IMG/VR virus record: IMGVR_UViG_3300044639_000272
Span: 1 to 46,644 of that record
Length of the DNA stretch: 46,644 nt
Strand: one strand, 5' to 3'
Source of the DNA: a virus
Part shown: piece by piece, positions 1 through 7,064 of the stretch
Layout of the letters: each line of letters starts with the position of its first letter
Position numbering within the stretch: the stretch's first letter is position 1
Notes under the pieces: model-generated
What the model was told of the DNA's origin: nothing
What the model saw: only the letters and a program-made list of their open reading frames with translations
Database searches by the model: none
Position numbers and translations under genes: made by a program

Positions 1-2056
1 ATGTTAGATTACCATCTGTGTCAAATGTCCACATAGCATTACTACTATTACCATCATTACTGTTGATAACAACATTACCTGTGTTTGCTAACTTAACATA
101 TAAGTTATCACTACCTAAGAACAACTCGGTTGCATACAAGTTTCCACTTGTCAAGTGAATGTGATCACCGTCAGCCGCTGTTGGATATATTAATAACTGT
201 TGATTGGCAGTAGTTCCACCTATTGGTTTTAACGCAATAGCACTACCACTAAGTGCGCCGTCCGGAATATTGGTTTCATAAACAATACTGCCTAATGGTA
301 ATGTTAAGTTACCATCTATGTCAAACATCCAAGTGTTGTTATTACTGTGAATGTATAAGTTAGGAACATTACCGTTATAGTAGCCTACTTCAAAACTTGA
401 TTCTTCACCACCTAAGAATATATTAGCATCTGGTTCGTCAATATTTGCACCTGGTGCTCGTAAGTGAATATGACTTGGACCAGTTGGGTCAAGTACTAGT
501 GACTGTGAACTATAGAGAGCATCAGGTGTAAAGACCATTGTGCTTGTATTTGAATTTTCTGGATCCAGTGAACTATTAGTAATACTTTGAATTACACTGT
601 TGCCACCTGCTAGCGTTAGGTTGCCATCAGGATTAAATGTCCAAATATTGTCATTACTACCAATAGAAATATTACCTTGAATAGTTAAATTCGTGTATGT
701 ACCAGTTGACACAGCGTTACCACCACTAACATAAGGTGTCCAAGACGTGCCGTCTACTGGTATTGAGAAGGCAGAGTCTACGAATAGTTCAAATGCATTT
801 TCTTCAACTGCTTCATAATACCAAGTGCCGTTAGCTTCTGCTGTGCCTGTGACACTTGATATGGTTACTTCGCCCTGATAAGGAAAGCTGAATGGACCCT
901 CTTCTAAAGTGACAATTACGGTAGCGTTACCTGTAGTGATACCTGTTATTGCTGAATTAAATGTTGGAGTGAGATTGCCTGACACAATATTACCTGCTGG
1001 TACTATTAGATTACCGGGTAATGTTAAATTACCGCTGCCGTCAAATATCCAAGTCTTTGCGTTTGCATCTTGATTAGTAACGATGTTAACTGATGCAGAA
1101 AATCCATTGGCGCCACCGCCGTCTGTGGTGTAAGCACGAACTGTCAAGCCGTTATCATCTTGGCGAACCATGCTGTTGACACCGTTAGCATTAGCACCAT
1201 AGTCCCATACTAAACCACGGTCAACGGCTTGGCCTGCCACGTCACCTTCAAATACAACATTACCGTCAACATCTAACACGAATGAATTGTTACCGTTAAC
1301 TAGTTCTGAGCCACCACCACCACTAAAAGGTTCACCATTTGCATAGAAATAATTGTTGGTATAAATGGCATTAGTAGTAAAATTACCACTAACATTTGCA
1401 GTTGTCAACGATGTTAATCCGGTACTGCTAATATTATAAATATAAGCCGTATTTGATATTGTTAAATTGCTACCACTTAAATTACCTGTATAAGTTGGAA
1501 GATAATTAGCTACATTACTATTTGCATATTGTGTTGGTAGTCCAGTTAATTGACTACCATTACCAATAAAATAATTTGCACTTACATTACCAGTGTATAT
1601 AGGCAAGTAATTTGCTACATTAGTATTCCCATAATTTAAATTATTATCAGTCCACGATATATTACCAAGACCATCAGTAGTTAATACATCTCCTATATTA
1701 CCGCCTGTGATTTTTAATTTAGTTATATTGGTAGTAAGTCTGCCTAAAATCTCGCCGCTTACTCGTATATTGCCTAATACGCTAAGAGTTCTTATTTTAG
1801 CATTCCAAACTAAATTATTATCGCCGCCGAATCTATTACCTTTATTAAATTGTACTTGCCCATTGGAACCACCGGGATCATTGAATATCTGCAACTCAGG
1901 AGTTCCGTACAAAGGAGGATCCGTGTAATCAATAATTACTGTTTTTTTCTCTCTTGTATCATAATCAGCCACATTAGAGGTTAATGTGTTATTTGGTTGA
2001 GGTGATAAACCTGGATCTTGATTTGGGTCTATTATTGTTCTTGGATCCGTTGCCAT
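1..2056 (-). CDS. Repeat-rich tail fibre-like protein, C-terminus cut by window edge
   Basis: The minus frame starting with ATG at 2054-2056 (AAGGAC upstream) stays open for about 685 codons and runs off the left edge, so the C-terminus is missing. The N-terminal part is rich in Asn, Gly and Thr and holds two copies of a VANYLP-(I/T)-YTGN unit near 1490-1640. Further on, a W-x-FD-x-x-GNLTLP unit recurs near 1015-1075, 600-660, 300-350 and 1-55, and HIHL motifs occur near 150 and 460. This Asn/Gly-rich beta-repeat style is shared with the genes at 21348-25781 and 44964-46644 and is typical of fibres and other virion surface proteins of T4-like marine phages. The exact part (long fibre, short fibre or whisker) cannot be told. 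No late-promoter element is visible in the short gap upstream. Confidence 0.75.
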   Translation of the reverse strand, partial: MATDPRTIIDPNQDPGLSPQPNNTLTSNVADYDTREKKTVIIDYTDPPLYGTPELQIFNDPGGSNGQVQFNKGNRFGGDNNLVWNAKIRTLSVLGNIRVSGEILGRLTTNITKLKITGGNIGDVLTTDGLGNISWTDNNLNYGNTNVANYLPIYTGNVSANYFIGNGSQLTGLPTQYANSNVANYLPTYTGNLSGSNLTISNTAYIYNISSTGLTSLTTANVSGNFTTNAIYTNNYFYANGEPFSGGGGSELVNGNNSFVLDVDGNVVFEGDVAGQAVDRGLVWDYGANANGVNSMVRQDDNGLTVRAYTTDGGGANGFSASVNIVTNQDANAKTWIFDGSGNLTLPGNLIVPAGNIVSGNLTPTFNSAITGITTGNATVIVTLEEGPFSFPYQGEVTISSVTGTAEANGTWYYEAVEENAFELFVDSAFSIPVDGTSWTPYVSGGNAVSTGTYTNLTIQGNISIGSNDNIWTFNPDGNLTLAGGNSVIQSITNSSLDPENSNTSTMVFTPDALYSSQSLVLDPTGPSHIHLRAPGANIDEPDANIFLGGEESSFEVGYYNGNVPNLYIHSNNNTWMFDIDGNLTLPLGSIVYETNIPDGALSGSAIALKPIGGTTANQQLLIYPTAADGDHIHLTSGNLYATELFLGSDNLYVKLANTGNVVINSNDGNSSNAMWTFDTDGNLT

Positions 2057-2071
2057 TTTTTGTCCTTATTA

Positions 2072-3649
2072 TTATTTTCTTAGTAAAGGGGGTATACCTG
2101 CACGACTTACTTTAAAATTAAATGCACTTGCATTCTTTTTAATTGAATCTGGTTTTACATCTACCGATAGTGCAGTTTTAAATCTTGGATCGTTCTTTTC
2201 TTTTTCACTCGGGATATAACCTGATGCTTCCCATACACGAACATCTTCTCCGCGATTCTTATTCCAAAATCTTTTACCTGCATCAGTTTGGTCATAACTT
2301 CTAACAATAGTATAGCCAAGACTTTTTACATAATCATACATTACTTTAGCAATGCCTTGACCTTGATACTTATCATCAACTTCAAGATCCTGCGGGTCTA
2401 ATTCTTTACCATCACCTATGTTAAATTTCACATGACCTAAAGTTTTATTACCCCAGTCATCAAGGGCATTAACCACTAACACATGTCCGTGTTTACTTAT
2501 TTTTAGTGTTACACCTTCAAACTCCACGAGTTTAGCTTCATTTACATTATATGTAGGGTCTGTCTTTTGACGAGGCATATTCTTAGGTTGATTAGGATCA
2601 ACTGGATCAATGTCTGTTGTCGTTAATCCAGTCTTCTTTAAAGCATCAATGTACTTGTGTTCTTCCTCTTCGCTCCCAAACGCCAGTATAGTACTAGGGG
2701 GTCCTTTACCAAAGTCATGCTTACCTAATCCTTTAAGATTACTAATATGTTGACCTAATTTATACCAATCATACACATCGCTAACATCTACTTTGACTGT
2801 TCCTGCAGGCATAGTTGGTTTAGTCTCTGGGCCAGGAGGAGGCCCATTTGGATCGTAATCTTCTGTTTTAAATCTTTTAAATTCATTAGCTAAATTATCT
2901 GCTAAATCATTTCTTTTTACTTTTCTAATTACTTTACTTTCAGGTAAACTTAGTTTTTCACTATGTAACTCATCTAGTTTTTCGTAAAGTCTTTTAATAA
3001 TACCCTGTGTACGCAATGCTTTAAATGCTAAATTCTCTGGGCCAAACTCACCATTTAAATCTAATCCAGCTTGGCGATATTTCTTAATAGTTTGTAATAC
3101 GCCCTGTATCTTTTCATAACTATTAGAACGTAGGGCAAATTCTGCTAACTTAGCTATTTTCTTAAATTTTACTTTAGCCGCTACTTGGTCAAGATTAGCT
3201 TTACGCTTTCTAGGTAATTTAATCCATTTATTGTTTAATATACTATACTCGCCCAAACTTATTACAGGTTCATTTGCATCCTGTACATATAATTCTACTT
3301 CATACCCATTGATAATTATGTCGTGTTGGTCATTATATACTATCTTTTTAGCATCAAATAACTCACGGTATACGTCATCATCTGTAAATCTAGTCATATC
3401 AACTAAAATATGTAGGTCTATATCACTGTGTTTAGTATATGAATAGGCTGCGTTGCTACCAGATAATGTTATATCTTTAACATCTAAATCGTCTATTCCC
3501 AGATGTTCTATAAAATCGTCAGCTATAATTAGTAACTGTTGGCGAACTTCGTCATTCATATGATCACCGTCAAATATAGCTTGATTTAGATCGGTATGAA
3601 AATATAATGCGTCACTTAGCTTGAAATCGTGTAATTCTTTAAGGTCCAT
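2072..3649 (-). CDS. Nucleotidyltransferase-GNAT acetyltransferase fusion, 525 residues
   Basis: The N-terminal part has a Pol-beta-type nucleotidyltransferase signature: GS at residues 64-65 followed by SDIDLHI with the two metal-binding Asp at 76 and 78. A basic, helical middle region and a Pro-rich linker (NGPPPGPETKP) follow. The C-terminal part has an acetyl-CoA binding motif of the GNAT type (YQGQGIAKVMYDY, about residues 422-434). The protein ends with a short basic tail. Substrates of both domains are unknown; tRNA, nucleotide or antibiotic-like targets are all possible. The ATG at 3649 is chosen because the next ATG upstream (3676) lies inside the terminator hairpin of the preceding gene. 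There is no Shine-Dalgarno site, but a CATAAATA late element lies 4 nt before ATG. The domain calls are firm by motif; the biological role is not known. Confidence 0.8.
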   Translation of the reverse strand: MDLKELHDFKLSDALYFHTDLNQAIFDGDHMNDEVRQQLLIIADDFIEHLGIDDLDVKDITLSGSNAAYSYTKHSDIDLHILVDMTRFTDDDVYRELFDAKKIVYNDQHDIIINGYEVELYVQDANEPVISLGEYSILNNKWIKLPRKRKANLDQVAAKVKFKKIAKLAEFALRSNSYEKIQGVLQTIKKYRQAGLDLNGEFGPENLAFKALRTQGIIKRLYEKLDELHSEKLSLPESKVIRKVKRNDLADNLANEFKRFKTEDYDPNGPPPGPETKPTMPAGTVKVDVSDVYDWYKLGQHISNLKGLGKHDFGKGPPSTILAFGSEEEEHKYIDALKKTGLTTTDIDPVDPNQPKNMPRQKTDPTYNVNEAKLVEFEGVTLKISKHGHVLVVNALDDWGNKTLGHVKFNIGDGKELDPQDLEVDDKYQGQGIAKVMYDYVKSLGYTIVRSYDQTDAGKRFWNKNRGEDVRVWEASGYIPSEKEKNDPRFKTALSVDVKPDSIKKNASAFNFKVSRAGIPPLLRK

Positions 3650-3653
3650 AATG

Positions 3654-3661
3654 TATTTATG
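3654..3661 (-). promoter_or_regulatory. T4-type late promoter element CATAAATA
   Basis: This differs from the T4 late consensus TATAAATA by one base. It lies directly after the terminator at 3661-3690 and only 4 nt before the ATG of the nucleotidyltransferase-GNAT gene, a spacing that predicts a leaderless or nearly leaderless transcript. Confidence 0.5.
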
Positions 3662-3690
3662 AAAAAAGGCTGTCATTGACAGCCCTTTTG
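3661..3690 (-). terminator. Rho-independent terminator after the glycosyltransferase gene
   Basis: GGCTGTC and GACAGCC pair around a three-base loop (3668-3684) and are followed on the minus strand by a run of six T. A-T pairs extend the base of the stem on both sides, so it could also act on + strand transcripts. It sits between the glycosyltransferase stop and the next gene. Confidence 0.75.
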
Positions 3691-3707
3691 GTTAGTTTAA
3701 ATTTAAA

Positions 3708-4703
3708 TTAAATTTTCTTACTTGCAGCTTTTTTAGCATCCGCTTTCTTTGGAGTAGCATCAACTGGAGCAGCTACAGCAGGAACACTAGGTTGCTCTAC
3801 AACCGGAGCCTGTGCTTGTTGTGCTTCTAGTGCTTGCTTCTTCTTTAATTCTTCAATGTACATAGGACCAATTGTGTTCAACAAGTTGTCCTGATTTTCC
3901 ATACAGAATACATAACTACCGCTGTGACGTAGTAATACACGTTTATCAACATATACTTTACCGCCGATATCACGCCAGTTTTCACAGAATGTCCAGTCTT
4001 CACTGTAGTAACGACCTTGACGCACTGCTGTGTCAAAGTAAGTCTTTAAGTGTTGGTCATATTTAGGGTCAAGACCAATATCATTCTTGTATGGCTTAAC
4101 TGCTGGGTGAGATTTAAGTTTCTCAAATACATGACGCTTCATTAACAAGAATCCGGTACCTGCTTTGCTGACTTCTTGGAATCCATCTGGACCTTCTTCA
4201 GCACCTTCAAATCCATTAACTACCCACTTGATAGGCATAGTCTTCATTGGATATAGTCCACCGATAACGTCAACATTACGATTCAATAATACTAACAAGT
4301 GCCATGGCTCCCAACCAATGTCAGCATCAACAAAGAATAAATGTGATGAATCTGTTTGATCCAAGAACTTAGCAGTTAATGTATTGCGGGCACGACTGAT
4401 AAGACTTTCATTAACCATTGTTTCCAATGTCCAGTCAATGCCAAGTTGACGGGCTGTATTTGCCCATTTGATAAATGACATGAATGTTGATTCAGTCAAC
4501 ATACCACCATAACAAGGCATAGCAATGTGTACACGGGTAGTGCGTAGGTAATCTACATCTACTTGTACTTGTCCGGCTTGCGGTGCTTGTTGAGCCTGTT
4601 TTGCTTGTTCAGCTATTTCCTGAACCTTTTCAACGGGTACAGTTTTTGCTTCTTTTGGTGCTGCCTTTGCGGTAGCTTTTGTCGTTGGTTTCTTTGTTGC
4701 CAT
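3708..4703 (-). CDS. Glycosyltransferase, GT-A fold
   Basis: The protein has 331 residues. An Ala/Lys/Gln-rich N-terminal stretch of about 50 residues precedes the catalytic domain, which opens with RVHIAMPCYGG. The metal and nucleotide-sugar binding DxD motif is seen as FFVDADIG, Asp at 126 and 128. Other conserved-looking parts are SRARNTLTAKFL and the C-terminal RYYSEDWTFC, where an acidic residue often acts as base in GT-A enzymes. The C-terminus is again low-complexity (Ala, Gln, Pro, Lys). Glycosyltransferases of this kind occur in many T4-like phages and may modify virion proteins, host surface or DNA; which one applies here is inferred, not shown. A GAGGA Shine-Dalgarno site precedes ATG, with a weak late element upstream. 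Residues 7-50 and 300-331 look disordered. Confidence 0.85.
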   Translation of the reverse strand: MATKKPTTKATAKAAPKEAKTVPVEKVQEIAEQAKQAQQAPQAGQVQVDVDYLRTTRVHIAMPCYGGMLTESTFMSFIKWANTARQLGIDWTLETMVNESLISRARNTLTAKFLDQTDSSHLFFVDADIGWEPWHLLVLLNRNVDVIGGLYPMKTMPIKWVVNGFEGAEEGPDGFQEVSKAGTGFLLMKRHVFEKLKSHPAVKPYKNDIGLDPKYDQHLKTYFDTAVRQGRYYSEDWTFCENWRDIGGKVYVDKRVLLRHSGSYVFCMENQDNLLNTIGPMYIEELKKKQALEAQQAQAPVVEQPSVPAVAAPVDATPKKADAKKAASKKI

Positions 4704-4726
4704 ATGGTCCTCTTAAATGATAGTAA

Positions 4727-4734
4727 TATTTACA
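4727..4734 (-). promoter_or_regulatory. Weak late promoter element TGTAAATA
   Basis: It matches 6 of 8 bases of TATAAATA. If used in the T4 geometry it would leave an 18-nt leader with GAGGA before the glycosyltransferase ATG. Confidence 0.35.
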
Positions 4735-4753
4735 TCATCAGGGCCATGCCGAA

Positions 4754-5809
4754 TTATTTTTCTTCTAAGTAGTCGGCAGTAATATCTATATCTTCTTTTA
4801 CAGGTTGATTAGTTGTTGCTACTTCAAAATAAGAATGTATACGATTATACAATTCCATATCATTTTTACTGAATTTTTCTTTTGGCTTATTAAATTCTGG
4901 ATAATATTTTTTAATCATAAAATCAATTAATGCTGGCACTGTCTTGTATGGTATACTATTAGCAATATTGGCTCTTTTACCTTCACGTGATAATTTTGGA
5001 TTGATAAAGTATACATTTACTCTTTCTGTTGGATCAGAAAAATGTATCTTAACCTCAGCTTCATTTATCTTCTTAGTTTTTAGTAATGTTGCTTCTTTAA
5101 TTAATTGTAGTATACGAATCTTTTGCTCGGTGGTTGCTTCATGTAGCAATGGACGCAACTTATGTATGATTGCTTTGGCACTTTCACTTAGTTGAAGATT
5201 TGTATCAAAGACGGGCTTAATTAAACCAGCAGCCTTGCCATATAAGTCAGTTAATATTCTATTTCTTAGTTCTTGATCACCTTTAGCGTAGGCTGCTCGT
5301 ATTGCACTAGCATCACGAATTGGCTTGCCTGCTATAGGAAATTCTGCTACATCAGTACTTACAACGTATGCATGTTTAGTCATTGGTTGTAATTGACCAT
5401 CCATATATTTTTGCAGATAGCTAGGTTGTCCACTTTTTGTCGGTTTAAATGTAAATCTAGGATCAGGTGGAATGTTTAACTCCGGTACACCTTCCATATC
5501 CTTTTTGCTTACACCAAACACCATAACAGTTTGGTCCGGGTCTATGCCTGCTTTGCGAAATCGCTCTGCGTATTCTTCTTTACCGTAAGGATTAGCTACA
5601 CTGATAATATTTTTTCTTGGGATACCCAATGCCATAGCCATTTTAGCACGATCTTCTGCACTAAATGGATTCTTTGGTAATTCTTGTTTTTGACTTAATG
5701 CAAGGTAGGTATTATTAATACCAAAGGTATCTGCTAATTGCTTAAAGCTAGAGGCATGTCCCTTATGAAAGGGATGAAATCTGCCAGGATAAACAGCAAT
5801 GGTCTGCAT
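4754..5809 (-). CDS. HxGH nucleotidylyltransferase (NMNAT/cytidylyltransferase-like)
   Basis: The protein opens with TIAVYPGRFHPFHKGHASSF. This is the signature of the HIGH-type nucleotidylyltransferase superfamily, with the catalytic HKGH at residues 15-18 and the usual GRFHPFH lead. FSAEDRAKMAMALGI at about residue 49 corresponds to the region that binds the incoming nucleotide in this family. The enzyme would transfer AMP or CMP to a phosphorylated substrate; nicotinamide mononucleotide is one candidate, as in phage NAD salvage, but substrate residues cannot be judged by eye. About 150 C-terminal residues after residue 205 are not part of the core domain and are unrecognised. The stop of the upstream gene overlaps this ATG (TAATG), implying coupled translation. 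Confidence 0.75.
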   Translation of the reverse strand: MQTIAVYPGRFHPFHKGHASSFKQLADTFGINNTYLALSQKQELPKNPFSAEDRAKMAMALGIPRKNIISVANPYGKEEYAERFRKAGIDPDQTVMVFGVSKKDMEGVPELNIPPDPRFTFKPTKSGQPSYLQKYMDGQLQPMTKHAYVVSTDVAEFPIAGKPIRDASAIRAAYAKGDQELRNRILTDLYGKAAGLIKPVFDTNLQLSESAKAIIHKLRPLLHEATTEQKIRILQLIKEATLLKTKKINEAEVKIHFSDPTERVNVYFINPKLSREGKRANIANSIPYKTVPALIDFMIKKYYPEFNKPKEKFSKNDMELYNRIHSYFEVATTNQPVKEDIDITADYLEEK

Positions 5810-6165
5810 TAATAACTTACCTTGATATACTGTACTACACCAGCACTAAAATTATTAAGTTTAGCACGTAGCCAAACATAATTTCCAGTAATATTTGTAT
5901 ATCCATTTTCGCTTAATCCTTCTACAGAATTAAGATAAACTGTAAACCAATCACTGTCGGTAGTTATGTTGGGCTCAGTTAATAATGTTGCTTGTATAAT
6001 AATAGTTCCAGTTACACCACTTAGACTCCATGTAACTGTTTGTAAATCTGCATTGCCTAGGTAATAGGCAGCGGCGGGCTGTTTAATGCCTCTGACAACT
6101 GGATTAGGAGACCCAGCGTTATATGCTGTTTGTCCTAATAATTGTAATGTTGTAGACTGTGCCAT
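5809..6165 (-). CDS. Unknown 118-residue protein, probably virion-associated
   Basis: It is rich in Thr, Asn, Val and Tyr and has alternating hydrophobic residues, suggesting a single beta-sandwich domain (segments such as VTWSLSGVTGTIIIQATLL and NYVWLRAKLNNF). There is no catalytic motif, signal peptide or membrane segment. It overlaps the upstream small gene and the downstream nucleotidylyltransferase by TAATG junctions, so the three are co-translated. The beta-rich composition and the late element ahead of the upstream gene suggest a minor structural role; this is inference. Confidence 0.65.
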   Translation of the reverse strand: MAQSTTLQLLGQTAYNAGSPNPVVRGIKQPAAAYYLGNADLQTVTWSLSGVTGTIIIQATLLTEPNITTDSDWFTVYLNSVEGLSENGYTNITGNYVWLRAKLNNFSAGVVQYIKVSY

Positions 6166-6332
6166 TATGCTCTCTCAACTTCCACTAGAACGTCACTAGC
6201 AACTAATTGTTGGACTACTTCTTCGATTGTTTTTGGGAGGTCATCAAACCCAATAGACTCTACATCTGCTGGGTTATCTCTTACTAATTGACTTAATTTA
6301 ACTACAAATACGGTTTCGACAATCTTTGCCAT
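6165..6332 (-). CDS. Unknown 55-residue protein
   Basis: Translation gives MAKIVETVFVVKLSQLVRDN, then a largely acidic remainder ending LVEVERA. It is a small, acidic, probably folded alpha/beta protein with no recognisable motif. Support for it being real: GGAG 10 nt before ATG, a late promoter element upstream at 6354-6361, and a TAATG overlap with the next gene. The Shine-Dalgarno site lies in the right arm of a hairpin (6336-6358), discussed in the findings. Confidence 0.7.
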   Translation of the reverse strand: MAKIVETVFVVKLSQLVRDNPADVESIGFDDLPKTIEEVVQQLVASDVLVEVERA

Positions 6333-6335
6333 GAA

Positions 6336-6361
6336 AAATACTCCATTATAGAGTATTTATC
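6336..6361 (-). promoter_or_regulatory. Late promoter GATAAATA embedded in an RBS-sequestering hairpin
   Basis: The late element occupies 6354-6361. An 8-bp inverted repeat AAATACTC / GAGTATTT (6351-6358 and 6336-6343, 7-nt loop) overlaps the element on one side and the GGAG ribosome site on the other. A transcript started from the element would lack the left arm and leave GGAG free. Confidence 0.55.
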
Positions 6362-7064
6362 ATTGTTCTGGGCGTTTCTCTAGTTTAAATCTACACTTAA
6401 TGATTTCCCCGAACATCAAGCTAATTAGACTATTGGTACTTTCTTCATCGTAGTCAATGAAAAAATGACTGGAACAATAATTTGTATACCAATATTTATA
6501 TTGTCGTTGATCACCGGTTAACCAACGAGTTAATGCCGGGCTGGGAACTATTACGGTATCAGTATTTTCATATCGGTTAAAGAACTTCAATAAATCTTCT
6601 TTGAATTTATCCGATACTCTTTTGGATTTTAGATAAATTCGATACTTGTGTTTAGGTTCTTTGACAAAATACCTAGTACTTTCAGGTGTACTGGTGTCAA
6701 CTTCCGTATAGTCAAACTCACAACCAAAGTTTTCTACTTGTTTTAGGAAATTTAAATCATTAGAAAATACGGCAGCAGTATTACCTTCCATGCGTATAGT
6801 GTGTGTGCGGTCTTTACCTGTGGGCAAATACTGCATCCAAGATAAAAACTTCTTAATACTATCTACCTTAGCATTTTTCCATCTAGCATTTGTTTTAGAA
6901 AGGTATTCGTCAATGTCATCTGCTGATTTCACAAACCAGCACATTGTTATACCTTCACAATAAATCCTAGCCCTATAATTATATTTACCGTAGTAAAGAC
7001 TACCCCTAGTATCAATATATTCTATGCCATCATTGCGGATCGGTGTTAACTGTAATAATCCCAT
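6360..7064 (-). CDS. Unknown 234-residue protein, coupled to the ClpA-type gene
   Basis: There is no recognisable catalytic motif. The sequence is rich in Tyr, Lys, Arg and Trp, with a C-terminal half containing KYRIYLKSKRV, VPSPALTRWL and SSHFFIDYDEES, which look like ordered core segments. The start ATG at 7064 follows GGGGAAG and lies 35 bases inside the end of the ClpA-type gene, so translation is probably coupled. This makes a working link with the unfoldase, for example as adaptor or substrate, conceivable, but nothing in the sequence proves it. No membrane segment is seen. The stop overlaps the late element of the next gene. Confidence 0.75.
   Translation of the reverse strand: MGLLQLTPIRNDGIEYIDTRGSLYYGKYNYRARIYCEGITMCWFVKSADDIDEYLSKTNARWKNAKVDSIKKFLSWMQYLPTGKDRTHTIRMEGNTAAVFSNDLNFLKQVENFGCEFDYTEVDTSTPESTRYFVKEPKHKYRIYLKSKRVSDKFKEDLLKFFNRYENTDTVIVPSPALTRWLTGDQRQYKYWYTNYCSSHFFIDYDEESTNSLISLMFGEIIKCRFKLEKRPEQ

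Noticed and set aside
1707-1928. + strand 73-codon frame opposite the left-edge fibre gene
   Set aside because: It is a shadow of the open minus frame, which carries the repeat pattern and a ribosome site at 2056.
3650-3676. Start of the nucleotidyltransferase-GNAT gene at ATG 3676
   Set aside because: That ATG lies in the terminator hairpin of the preceding gene and is upstream of the late element; ATG 3649 fits better.
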